Source: Scheffersomyces stipitis CBS 6054 (taxonomy: Eukaryota; Ascomycota; Pichiomycetes; Serinales; Debaryomycetaceae). Taken from it: 64,000 bases of DNA. The number at the start of each line of letters is the position of its first letter. Within the stretch, counting starts at the first letter, position 1. The position numbers and the translations under genes are program-made. The stretch covers positions 620,001-684,000 of the forward strand of contig NC_009043.1 of assembly GCF_000209165.1 (NCBI RefSeq), read 5' to 3'. Below, one piece after another: positions 9,611 to 19,224 of the stretch. The notes beneath the pieces were generated by a model. It did no database searches. It worked only from the letters and a program-made list of their open reading frames with translations, and was not told the origin of the DNA.

Positions 9611-10114
9611 ATGCAATTCCTAACCGCTACAACGTTGCTTTATGTGCGGGTGATATTTCTCACCACCGTCGCCTATCTTCTTGTCAAAAACCCCGAGACT
9701 ATTGGTACTTCTGGCTTCGTCATTTTGTTAGGACAAGCCATGGAAGTGCCTATTGTAGTAGCCAAGCCCGAGAATCCTTTATTGGGTGCTTTGTCGGTTA
9801 TTTTTGGTTCATTGGCCTTGTCTGACTTGATTCCTTTAATGGCCAACAATCTTGAATATTTTGAAACGATAGTTCCATCCAGGTTGGCTGTATATTTCAT
9901 TCTCGCAGCCTATGGGTATCTTGTCAAGGAATCGATTCTCAGTAACAACTGGATCTTCACCTATTCGTTCATTGAAATCTGGTTCAACTTCTTGATCTAT
10001 AACAACTTGAAGGATGAGAAATACTACAGAATGAAGAAGTTCATCGAGGAGAATGGCGAAGCCATCCAGAAGGCTCACGATGAACAGGTGAGAGTGGTTG
10101 AACTTGATGATTAG
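9611..10114 (+). CDS. ILM1: ILM1, ER membrane protein linked to mitochondrial DNA maintenance
   Basis: 167 residues with four predicted transmembrane segments. The segment DLIPLMANNLEYFETIVPSR followed by LAVYFIL is the conserved core of yeast Ilm1 (DLIPLLENN, then VVPVRLL), and the later IEIWFNFLIYNNL matches its AEVWINFLLYN. Loss of ILM1 in S. cerevisiae raises mitochondrial DNA loss and slows growth; the biochemical role is not settled. The product is shorter than the S. cerevisiae protein (about 203), mainly at the C-terminus. The ATG at 9611 starts the hydrophobic first helix. The gene is divergent from the four-exon gene and convergent with MED17. Confidence 0.9.
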   Translation: MQFLTATTLLYVRVIFLTTVAYLLVKNPETIGTSGFVILLGQAMEVPIVVAKPENPLLGALSVIFGSLALSDLIPLMANNLEYFETIVPSRLAVYFILAAYGYLVKESILSNNWIFTYSFIEIWFNFLIYNNLKDEKYYRMKKFIEENGEAIQKAHDEQVRVVELDD

Positions 10115-10276
10115 TACACTGACAAAATGGTTAGTGTTGAGTTAAGTTGCTAGTCCCATGATATATGACAAGTTATTCGCATTAACTGCTGCATTTGTAT
10201 ATTAGATAGAACGTATAGCTACTTTGTATATACAGTTACTTTTGTTTATTAGATATACTAGTTTCTATATGTTTAG

Positions 10277-12094
10277 TTATCCATTGACAAAGTTCAACAA
10301 AGTCCAATCCAAGCATTCCTCAATCTCATGGAAATCGTTGAAGTTGATCTGTAGCACATTAACTCCATTAAAGTTGTTCTTAAAATCATCTTCGCACTTG
10401 AACTTGATGACGTTCATGTTGATGATGAGATTCACAAAGATTTCGTTGGTGGTCAACTCCAAGTCAATCTTCAAGTAGGCGCTACGTTTACTCTTCAACA
10501 CGATATTAAACTTCGATACTGGTCTTTCGATCGATTTCTGGAACGGGTTTTCTGATCTGTGTTCCAAATTGGCAAACTTGTCTACCTGCAATTTACACTC
10601 TAGACTTTCCTTGAACTTGGCTATCAATCGGTCGATAATGCTCTGCATGTTTTTCAAGTTCAACTCGTGTCTGATATTGCCGAGAAGTGGACGTAGTACC
10701 AATGGATGTGAATTCAGCTGTTTCCACTTCGTCAACGACGTGGGAATCTTTTGCTTCAACTTCAAGTTGTATTTATAGTAACAGCACAACATGATCTTGA
10801 AAAACTTTAGTATCAATTGACACTTGCCATTATTGATAGAAGAGTAAGCGTTGATGTTCTGGTAGTAGTTATTCAACTCGTCATCGTTGTTCTCATCATA
10901 AACTACAGACTCAATCTCGATTATTTCATTGTTGATCTCTATAATGATCTTGTTAGAGATAATTGAAACATTGTAGTTGATCAACGTCTTTGCTTCTCGT
11001 GTCAACTGGTAGAACAAATCTTCCTCAAAGAGAAAAAATCGGGCTTTTTCGATGTCGTTGATAATTTGATCTTTGCTGCTACTGAAATCGTTTTCAAACA
11101 AAGACTGTCCAGTAAGCATGAAGTCTCCATCGATCTCACTAAGAATCTTGATACGAATGTATCGAAACACCTTCAGTGTAAGCTTATGTGCATAATTAAT
11201 GGGATTGAACGAAATTTCACCCGTCACCGTATCCTTACGTAAAATTGCTAATCCCTTATCGTGGAAATTAGACCCAGAATCACCATACCCATACTTGACT
11301 CCTATGGCTCTGGCATTGTTTAAAGGATCTCTAGTCTTAAATAGCACTTCATCATTCGTCAAGACGGAGTTAATCATGTTCCAATAGCGTCTCTCCTTCA
11401 AAACTTGTTCATTCAAGTTTTCGCTGGCTTCTCGAAACAAGCTCGTAACTTTGTGTAGAGATTCTAACTTCCAGCCATGGCCCACTTTGGGTGTCTCCTT
11501 CGGTGCTACCGACTTGTTTCTGTCATCATCGTCATTTTCATTTGATAAACGATCTGAATTCAATGAGCCCAACGGCACACTCTTATTGAGGTGTGGTGAT
11601 ATTGTCGACTTGGCCAAGTTGGGCTTTACTGAAGATATAAGCAAAGAGACAAAATCCAATGACAACGACGTCTCGTTTAAAGCACTATTGATGCTTTTAG
11701 ACAAGTCGAGCTTCTGTTTCTGGAACAACTCTACAGGATCCAGGCTCGTTTCTGCAAGTGTAGCCATCAGAATCGAGCCGTTTTCTACAGACTCATCCCC
11801 AATGTCTAGTTCTGATGCTACATCTACCTCATTGTTAGCTTCATCTTCAGCTCGTGGATTGTCGATCTCTTCTTGAAGAGACTCCTCCGTTACATTCAAG
11901 AACGAGTTTCGCTCTATCAATATCCGGGGAATCAATTCTGCTATCGTGAGCTTGTCTCTGTTAGATGTTAGTAAGAATGTAGAAGCGACATTTGAAACAT
12001 ATTATGCATACTCATCCTGGATAAACGGATCCTTGTTCGCGTCTCCATACGCATCTGGATCCAAATCTATATGGAAGTGGCCATTGGAGAACAT
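10277..12094 (-). CDS. SRB4: MED17/SRB4, Mediator head-module subunit (two exons)
   Basis: Exon 1 is 12094-12012 (27 codons plus two bases) and exon 2 is 11957-10277. The 54-nt intron has donor GTATGC, branch TACTAAC (11967-11973 on the complement) and acceptor CAG. The spliced product is 587 residues. The exon 1-derived N-terminus (starting [17 protein letters not shown]) joins to [18 protein letters not shown], the typical Srb4 N-terminal order. The basic motif LKERRYWN near residue 220 and a long C-terminal domain match Med17. It is the architectural core of the Mediator head and is needed for most RNA polymerase II transcription. Without exon 1 the frame has no good ATG near its start, which supports the splice model. 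Confidence 0.92.
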
Positions 12095-12194
12095 TTTTAC
12101 TTAGAAAATTAGAAAGAGTATGGCAGCGAAATGAATATTGAATTGCTCTAAAATGGATATATTGATATTTGCGAGATTCAAATTTCAACAAAAG

Positions 12195-12200
12195 CACGTG
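12195..12200. promoter_or_regulatory. CACGTG E-box upstream of MED17
   Basis: GCACGTGAC, 101 bp upstream of the MED17 ATG at 12094; a Cbf1-type site. Confidence 0.45.
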
Positions 12201-12288
12201 ACCCATACCCCAGAAAATCACTTCAATTCTACTTTCTACTTCTGAACTACATTCTCATTAAATTATTCTTACTCTTTATTCTTTCTAT

Positions 12289-13770
12289 CTAGTCCAAGAA
12301 GTCGTCCAAGTCACCCTCTTCAATGGCTCTCATTATGTCCATCTCATCTTCCTTTGACTCATTCTTAACCGCATCTGCCTTATCATCACTATCATTAGGA
12401 TATCTCATCGACTTGACGCTATCATTGTGTAAAGATAAGCAGAACTTGATTCTCTGGTCAAACTCGTTCTGAGGCAACTTAGTCGAGTAGACGTCCAATA
12501 ACTCCTTGGATTGCATAAACCCTTTCTGGTGGTTGATAGTGGCTTCTATAACTCCGTCTCTGATCGCTTTGGATACGATGTATTCTGTCAGTTCTTCCGA
12601 GTCCAAGTGCAACTTGATACAGATATCCTTTAACAGAATCTTGGAGTAGGACAATGAGATAATTCTGATGCCTGTTTTTATGACGTTCTGACGTAATCTC
12701 GAGACCAATGTAAAATTATCATCGCGTTTGAATACAGTTTCGTACTTGTTCAAAACTTGACCAAACAATTTCAAATCACCCAATTTCACGGCCTGGGTCA
12801 CATAGAAATATGGCTCAAAAGATCCTGCTTGCTTATGGAAAACTTTCAACTCAGGAATGTCTCCCATCAACAATTCGATCAAGATCCGCAACTTGCTTGC
12901 GCTCTGGATGAATCCGTTGGCCAAATGGGTCTGTGGCGCCTTTCTGATGGCAGCAATGACACATTCGTGGGCTGTGGAATAGTCCAATTGGATGGAGTTA
13001 ATTCGAGCTAAATAGTAGTAGTATCTAGCTACAAGAGCATTTCCAGCATTTTCGGGAAACTCTGTCTTTTCTACTAAATTAGCAGCTTGAGAAATGTCGT
13101 GAGACAACAAATAGTTCCGTAACAAGAGGGTTATTATGGATGCGGTTGTTTCGGTGTCGTGTCTCAAAGTGGCAGTTCTCAAAGACGATAAGAGCTCGGG
13201 ACGTATCGTAACCAAGTCACCAAGAAGCTCCTTGGTTCTGGCAATAAAGAACCATATCTTGGCCTGGATAAAGTCAAGCGATCTTCTATTGTAGAGCTTC
13301 ATCAACTGGATGATATTAGCATTGAGCGTATCGGCTTTGGCCAATTGGTTGGTATCCAAGAGATACACTTGTACTAGCAAATGCACATAGAGTTCCGCTT
13401 CTGGAGTCTCAGCATTGGTAGAATTGACTGAGTTGGAAGAAGTCGAATCGACCTCCATTTCGTCGGCCTTTTCAGACTTGACATTTTCTTCTGCTCCAAG
13501 TGCTTCAAGCAAATACACCTTATTGGTATGAGCCGATGGGTACAATTTGGCGACAACAGAAGGCAACACGTCGTCTGCGGCACGAATCTTCCGTCTCAAC
13601 GGTCCCAAGTCACGGAACACTTTGGATATGTATCTGTTGTCGTAGGATGAGCCAGCTTTGGACAACAACAGAAAGGATTGGTCGATTTCTTTGAGAATGG
13701 TTTCATTTGTCGAGGCAGAGGGCGCTGGCTCCTCAGCAGCTTCTTTCATGTGTACGTCTTTGTCAGACAT
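12289..13770 (-). CDS. RPN3: RPN3, 26S proteasome lid subunit
   Basis: 493 residues with the Rpn3/PSMD3 layout: a helical N-terminal part, TPR-like solenoid helices (about 130-350), a PCI domain (about 330-440) and a short acidic C-terminal tail (EEGDLDDFLD). The segments YNRRSLDFIQAKIWFF and LRTATLRHD are near-invariant in Rpn3. It is a scaffold subunit of the regulatory particle lid, next to Rpn7 and Sem1. The ATG at 13770 begins MSDKDVHMKE. The gene faces a small uncharacterised ORF across a 141-bp gap. Confidence 0.95.
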   Translation of the reverse strand: MSDKDVHMKEAAEEPAPSASTNETILKEIDQSFLLLSKAGSSYDNRYISKVFRDLGPLRRKIRAADDVLPSVVAKLYPSAHTNKVYLLEALGAEENVKSEKADEMEVDSTSSNSVNSTNAETPEAELYVHLLVQVYLLDTNQLAKADTLNANIIQLMKLYNRRSLDFIQAKIWFFIARTKELLGDLVTIRPELLSSLRTATLRHDTETTASIITLLLRNYLLSHDISQAANLVEKTEFPENAGNALVARYYYYLARINSIQLDYSTAHECVIAAIRKAPQTHLANGFIQSASKLRILIELLMGDIPELKVFHKQAGSFEPYFYVTQAVKLGDLKLFGQVLNKYETVFKRDDNFTLVSRLRQNVIKTGIRIISLSYSKILLKDICIKLHLDSEELTEYIVSKAIRDGVIEATINHQKGFMQSKELLDVYSTKLPQNEFDQRIKFCLSLHNDSVKSMRYPNDSDDKADAVKNESKEDEMDIMRAIEEGDLDDFLD

Positions 13771-13911
13771 GGCAATTGAGGATGATGAACCGAAAGTCTA
13801 AAAGAAAGAGAAAGTATAGGATTGAATGAAAGAGTAAAGAGAATCTGAAGAAAAAGAATATTGATAAATCAACTCTACAGAAATCATAATATTCCGTCAG
13901 TTGCTGAATGT

Positions 13912-14163
13912 ATGGAGAGTGCGAAATTGCCACTGGTGTCGACTGCCAGATTGGGTAGTGTGCGGCAAAAGCGCTTACCAAGCAGAAAGTGTCCAACGAA
14001 AGATACCACTACACAGCCAGATCCCATATTCTATGGGAATAAAAAGATGTTGAAGGTATTGAAGAAATTGAATCTTATTCCTCGGCTTGAGATATTGCAA
14101 TTGGACTTACGAAGTTTGTCAGTACTATTGGATTCTCCTACGAAGCGCATTTATCAGAGATGA
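13912..14163 (+). CDS. Possible small basic protein (83 residues), unrecognised
   Basis: An ATG-started frame 141 bp from the divergent RPN3 ATG. The product is Arg/Lys-rich with no transmembrane segment. The N-terminus (MESAKLPLVSTARLGSVRQK) is amphipathic and could be a mitochondrial presequence. A helical C-terminal part (KKMLKVLKKLNLIPRLEILQ) follows. I recognise no family. It may be a real small mitochondrial protein or chance; no intron signal extends it. Confidence 0.33.
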   Translation: MESAKLPLVSTARLGSVRQKRLPSRKCPTKDTTTQPDPIFYGNKKMLKVLKKLNLIPRLEILQLDLRSLSVLLDSPTKRIYQR

Positions 14164-14716
14164 ACTCGAGATTCTAGGTTTATACAAACCACTCATAGTC
14201 TCTCCAATCTGTAGTAGTTCAATTGCCTCTGTGTGCCAATAATCTCAATATTATCTATCTTGTCTTTGGCTCTGAGGGATCAGTTGCCTTACTCTTACCT
14301 TCTATTCTATCAATTTCTCACCTTCCAGTGCTAGTTTCTCGTAAACTTTTCGCAGCCTAATTAACGAGCACTCGGACTTGGCCATCAGTTTCCGAAAAGA
14401 ATCTTCCTACAATGACATGTTCCACAAGAGCGTATACTATCCATGATGTCTATACTCGTGTATGCCATGTATCGTACTTGAACATCCATCCTTCCATTTT
14501 AAATCTTTCCATCACGTTCTCGTAGTTTGTAAGCTGCCCTAACCAGCAATATGCACGAAGATTGCTAAACCCCATCCCCACGAAAGTGGCACTATATAAA
14601 GAGTGAAAGTTCCCCTATTTCTGACAGCCATACATTTTTTTTCTAGCATTGTCTTTCTAAACTTAGCTATCGTCAATTCCTTTTTATCTTTAAATCCGTT
14701 TAATTATAGAACCAAA
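14164..14716. other. Intergenic, DUF3237 gene promoter
   Basis: 553 bp without a gene. The only clear element is a TATA box at 14593-14600. Confidence 0.5.
14593..14600 (+). promoter_or_regulatory. TATA box
   Basis: TATATAAA, 117 bp upstream of the ATG at 14717. Its position argues against an upstream start at 14603, which would lie only 3 bp after the box. Confidence 0.6.
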
Positions 14717-15271
14717 ATGGTCGCCTCTACCCTTGACTCCTCAATTGCCCCTCTGCTTCCTACTGCTCCCAAACCGGTACCAGTATTTACTTTCAACTTA
14801 AAACTTGCCGGTGAGCCTAGCCTGATATTTGTCTCAAAAGAGCAAGACAAGGCTTTGTCTTTAGCTACAATTGCTGATGGTGAAATCAGAACTGTTGAAA
14901 ACGAGTTAGGTTTGGAATTCGACGTCAGTGGTATCACAGGATTTGACGACTTGAATGCGAGACCTTCAGTCAATGCTGCAACCTTGGATTGTAAGTTGTA
15001 TGGTAAGACTGGATCGGGAGCTGGTGTCTACGTCAGATATGGAGGTGTGGTTCAGTTTTTGGAACCATCTCTTCTAGTCATGTCAAACCAAAAGCCAACT
15101 TCGGAGTTCGATGAATCGTACGTCACCTGCAACCCAACCTTCACCTTCGATCTGAATGTTGAAGAAAAATATCAATGGGTCTTGAGAGAGAATTTCTTTG
15201 GTAAGGGACGTTTTGTTAGAGACTCTGCTGGTGTTCTTCACGTTCAATACTTTATATACGTTTTCCGTTAA
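14717..15271 (+). CDS. DUF3237 family protein
   Basis: 184 residues from the ATG at 14717 (MVASTLDSSI). The pattern fits the small beta-barrel DUF3237 family found in bacteria and fungi: FTFNLKLAGEP near the start, ARPSVNAATLDCKLYGKTG and YVRYGGVV in the middle, then a C-terminal strand set ending HVQYFIYVFR. No enzymatic function is established for the family to my knowledge. I reject the 38-residue extension starting at 14603 because it lies at the TATA box and resembles 5'-UTR sequence. The gene is convergent with YPT1. Confidence 0.78.
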   Translation: MVASTLDSSIAPLLPTAPKPVPVFTFNLKLAGEPSLIFVSKEQDKALSLATIADGEIRTVENELGLEFDVSGITGFDDLNARPSVNAATLDCKLYGKTGSGAGVYVRYGGVVQFLEPSLLVMSNQKPTSEFDESYVTCNPTFTFDLNVEEKYQWVLRENFFGKGRFVRDSAGVLHVQYFIYVFR

Positions 15272-15545
15272 GAGTGAACAATGAATGAGGAAAAGAGCAT
15301 CAGATAATTCAATTTATATGGATATTCACGAATACCTTACCAAGAGCCTCTCCAAAAATAACTGTAGATCTGTAATCTTGTAAAATAGCAAATAGATCTT
15401 ACTACACTCTCTCACAATATAATCATATTACCTAAACAACTTGTAACAACAGTATATACTAGCAACCGATCCGCGGACCCTGTGATTACAATAATATTCT
15501 TCTTATTATCATCATTAGTATCGAAAACTCTACAACTGGGTCTAT

Positions 15546-16172
15546 TCAACAACACGAATTTGTTTGGCCAGAAGTCAACGACTGGCCCCTCAAGTTGACA
15601 TTGGACTTACCTGCGTTGGCGCCACTTGCAGCGTTGGCGTTGACGTTACTGGTCATCTGAGCCTTGATCTGTCTAGCCATGGTGTAGAAGGCCTGTTCAA
15701 CGTTGGTGGACGAAAGAGCAGAAGTTTCCAAAAACGGAATGTCAAGCGCATCCGCAAACTCCTTAGCGGCCGTGTATTCGACAATCTTCTTGTCCGATAA
15801 GTCTGCCTTGTTACCCACCAACAACTTCATCACGCCGCCAGTGGCATAACGGTCAATTTCTTGGAGCCACTGCTTGACGTTGTTGAACGATTCTTGGTCC
15901 GTGACATCATACACAATGATGATCCCGTGAGCACCTCGGTAGTATGACGACGTGATGGTTCTGAAACGCTCTTGGCCAGCAGTATCCCAGATCTGTAACT
16001 TGATGGTCTTACCGTCCAACTCAATCGTTCTGATCTTGAAATCTACACCGATGGTGGAAATGTAGTCTGGCGTATAGGTGTCATCAGCGAATCTCAAAAG
16101 TAAGCATGATTTGCCAACGCCCGAGTCGCCGATCAACAACAACTTGAATAAATAGTCGTATTCGTTGTTCAT
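15546..16172 (-). CDS. YPT1: YPT1, Rab GTPase of ER-Golgi traffic
   Basis: 208 residues with every Rab motif intact: P-loop GDSGVGKS (15-22), switch I threonine in [16 protein letters not shown] (63-68), NKAD (121-124), ETSA (149-152) and a C-terminal double cysteine for geranylgeranylation. The effector region [18 protein letters not shown] is that of Ypt1/Rab1 rather than Sec4 or Ypt31. It acts in COPII vesicle tethering, intra-Golgi traffic and autophagy. No intron is needed: a GTAAGT inside the last coding stretch (around 15609) is read through to the correct prenylation motif. Confidence 0.96.
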   Translation of the reverse strand: MNNEYDYLFKLLLIGDSGVGKSCLLLRFADDTYTPDYISTIGVDFKIRTIELDGKTIKLQIWDTAGQERFRTITSSYYRGAHGIIIVYDVTDQESFNNVKQWLQEIDRYATGGVMKLLVGNKADLSDKKIVEYTAAKEFADALDIPFLETSALSSTNVEQAFYTMARQIKAQMTSNVNANAASGANAGKSNVNLRGQSLTSGQTNSCC

Positions 16173-17284
16173 GATGTTACGAGTGTAATTAGAACCGGAA
16201 AACTGAAAAATACGATGATTGAGATTATCACAAAATTCTGAAAATCAAAATCAAATCACAATCAAATCTGGAGATTGAAGATTCAAAACTATCTGGTAAA
16301 TTCCTAAGAAGATGTGACTGGTAATCTAATTATCAAATGTTTCAAACTGATATCTTATAGGTGTCCTGGAAACCTTTTCTAGATGCTTCAGTCGAACTCT
16401 ATGACAGATGTGTTTTGGCAAGGGGCACTCTGAAAGATAACCACAGGCAAAGAATGCAAATTAAAGAAGCACACAAAAAACGGTAAAAAAGTGAAGGATT
16501 CGTAAATAACACTCGAGGGCTATATACGGCACTAGACGGGCGAAATGTTTCTCTATGTAAGTAACCTGGTGGATCTTTTGATTTCAAAAGAACAAGATAA
16601 AGTCATGTATTTATTGTTTGGCTTGTTTGCCTCACTGAGAAAAAAAGACTATTATCGGTTTTGAGGTTCGTGTCGTTTGGAATGGTACGCACACTACCAT
16701 AGTTAATGTGAAGATGAGTTGTACAAGTGGAACTGGAACGGATAGTAGTGGTTAATAGAGAAGGGTGGTTTGGCTTAGCTGGTGTAGGCCAATTGCATCC
16801 TTACCAGCGATTTCAGACAAAACTTACTTCTTTTCAAACGGAAATCTGTACTTTAGTTTCAGTGGCGCTACCATCTGGTGAAATGGTACCAGTTTCAGTG
16901 TGATAAGTTGGAAATGGTTGGTAGCTGAATTATTATATTTATAGACTACTGCTTGTCCGAACAGACTTGAAAATGATTAGATAGGATGTCGGCTACTGTC
17001 TCTACTACCTCAACAAATAATAAAGCAAAACATGTCTGCCTAATAATAGAAATGGATCTTGAAATTCATGCGGCGCTACCAGCTCAACATTCCATCAAGG
17101 CTTGTAACCTACGCTAAGAACTACTTTCGTTTGTTCATATTATGTTGTTCATTTATATACAAATATGTCATACATATTCGATATGAGACATTGAGGGAAT
17201 CCGCGGACAAAATTACGCTGGAATTCACAATTGTAGTACTGTAGAAAGAATCTTAATTTATAGATTCTTTATAGATCCGTAGAT
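16173..17284. other. Long intergenic region, YPT1 promoter
   Basis: 1112 bp upstream of YPT1 and downstream of the TLC gene. AT-rich, with no credible ORF on either strand, no tRNA and no recognisable snoRNA boxes. Confidence 0.5.
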
Positions 17285-18136
17285 CTACTCAAGTTTCTTG
17301 TGGTGGCTCTTGCCAAAGATCTTCTTCTTAGCAATCATGACCATCTTGTAGAACCAGAAAACGTTCAAGCTATCCAACATCAAGTTCAAGCCCAAGATAG
17401 TTACAGGCAAAAACCAGTGGGTTTTACCAAACACAGCAAACATATCCGTCGCCACCATAAAAGCAGCGTAGAAGCCCCAGGCAATTCTCACAGAGAAGAA
17501 CGTGATCAAGAGACCCAAGCCATTTACAATTACAAATGTGTCGTTGAAAGTTCCAGCTGGAAGTCTAGAAGCGAACCAGTTGATGTTAACAAAAGGTGTA
17601 GACAACTCAAAGAGAAGGAAGGCTGGGATCCAAGGCTGGCAGTACGGAATTAAACTACAAGAAAAGACATAGAAGGCTGCAAAGCCGTGGAACAAGAAGC
17701 CGAGGCCAAATAGCGAATACCATCTGACGCAAACGTACAAGTCCCAAAGGAAGTAGCCTATAGTCAAGGCAGCTACAAAGCCTCCGTAGTTAGAGGCGCC
17801 CAAGATGGAGCTGAAAGGATCTTCAACTCGGTTCTGCCAATGGGAGTGGTTCCACATTGGAATCAAGATACCAATTGATATCACACATTGCACCATAGAC
17901 ACTACATGGATGTCGAAGTTGACTTTGGTCTTGTGAGGCAACTGGGTATAGGTTTTGCCGAAATAAGCTGTTGAAAACGGAGCCAGCAACAACTGGGCCG
18001 TGAAGTAGAACAAGAAAGAGGCAAGGACCTCATGCCAGTGTTCTTCTAGGAAGTTTGTAGGGTGTTCGGGGAATGGTCTTAGGCTGAGGAACGGATCTTC
18101 CGTGAACACCGGAAAATGAGAAGTGATGAATGACAT
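17285..18136 (-). CDS. TLC-domain (TRAM-LAG1-CLN8) membrane protein, YPR114W-like
   Basis: 283 residues from the ATG at 18136 (MSFITSHFPVF). At least six hydrophobic segments span residues 30-265. The TLC core shows as KTKVNFDIHVVSMVQCVIS, then YFLWDLYVCVRW and FLFHGFAAFYVFSCSL (the family's D-x-x-x HH/HG pattern). The C-terminus is a dilysine-like ER retrieval tail (KSHHKKLE). Relatives include S. cerevisiae YPR114W and mammalian TMEM56-type proteins, with proposed roles in lipid handling. The frame continues upstream to 18208, but that stretch is Phe-rich and looks untranslated. Confidence 0.85.
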   Translation of the reverse strand: MSFITSHFPVFTEDPFLSLRPFPEHPTNFLEEHWHEVLASFLFYFTAQLLLAPFSTAYFGKTYTQLPHKTKVNFDIHVVSMVQCVISIGILIPMWNHSHWQNRVEDPFSSILGASNYGGFVAALTIGYFLWDLYVCVRWYSLFGLGFLFHGFAAFYVFSCSLIPYCQPWIPAFLLFELSTPFVNINWFASRLPAGTFNDTFVIVNGLGLLITFFSVRIAWGFYAAFMVATDMFAVFGKTHWFLPVTILGLNLMLDSLNVFWFYKMVMIAKKKIFGKSHHKKLE

Positions 18137-19224
18137 GAAACGAAGATGAATGTAAAAGTTAAAGAATAAGACGAAATCTGAAAACACGAAATATATATGA
18201 AATGTCAAGTCGTATAACCGAAGTATTCTCTAGAAACAAGCTCAGCTTTTTGCCTAATCGTTGGGATTGGAGATCAAATTCGTCTACTTGACGTTTTCCT
18301 GTCCACAGACTGTACCAATTCCCTTTCGCGATCCTCGGCCAGTCTTGGGCCCAACAAAAGCGACTTCACATGGATTTTTGTCGGGCTGTATCAGTGCATT
18401 TATAGGGACCAGCGGTATTTTGATCAAGTTGGATGGTTTTGTAGTGTCAGATTTGACTTCGGTTGTCGCAAATGGTGTGAGAGTTTGAGATCAGTATTGA
18501 GTGCCCTTTTTGTCTATTTTGGCAATTTACGAATTCTGATACGGACATTTTCTTGGTATTCTCAGCAATTCTACAAAAACACTAAAGCTGAACAATTTGA
18601 ATAAGTACCAGAAATGACAATTGCTAGCAGGAATAATATAAGACTCTGACGAAGTGGGAAAGGTCGGAACATCCCTCAATGTCAAGACCGTCTCTACTTT
18701 TTCTCTTTCAGTTTACACTATATAAGTGCACTAATATGATGTATCACTTTGCAGCCATATCGAGCACCTATAATAGCTCCAAACTTTTCGCAGCCATTTT
18801 GCCAGAGACTTAATCTGATCACTTCTCATATTTATTCTAGACCTATTATCTGTATACATCATTTTTACGAGAAGTTCCTACAACTGGGTCCTGGATCGCT
18901 TGGTCATTCGCTTACCCCTGAATAGGCCCATTTGTCTACATTGTTTTTCTCCACCATGCCAACAGCTGCAATAACGCAACCAAAATATTTCAGCATCTGC
19001 AGCCCACTGCTTGAGACGAAATCTTTTAATAGATTTGTCCCCTCTCCTTCTCTCATATATTCTCTCCAATCTTCTCTCGGACTTTCTATCAGGCCCTCCT
19101 CTTGATCCTCCTTCCTGCCTGTTGCGATCCACAGTTGGTTTTGCATCATCTTTCCGCGTGCACAACCACGGTGTGAAAATTCGAAAATCAGCGACTGAAA
19201 AATTCACGACATAAGCTTAGAACT
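18137..19224. other. Divergent promoter region between the TLC gene and ADO1
   Basis: About 1.1 kb. Several short frames occur on both strands, none with family resemblance or a sensible start. No repeats or RNA genes seen. Confidence 0.5.

Noticed and set aside
13926..13970. Proteasome-associated control element (PACE) upstream of RPN3
   Set aside because: Only partial matches (AGTGGCAAT on the complement; GCGGCAAAA) to the Rpn4 site; not strong enough to call.
15600..15625. Splice donor GTAAGT inside the YPT1 3' coding region
   Set aside because: Reading through gives the correct C-terminus with the prenylated double cysteine, and no acceptor or second exon is needed.
16173..17284. YPT1 5'-UTR intron using ACTTAC (complement GTAAGT) near 16822
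   Set aside because: No TACTAAC-type branch site or acceptor was found between it and the YPT1 ATG.
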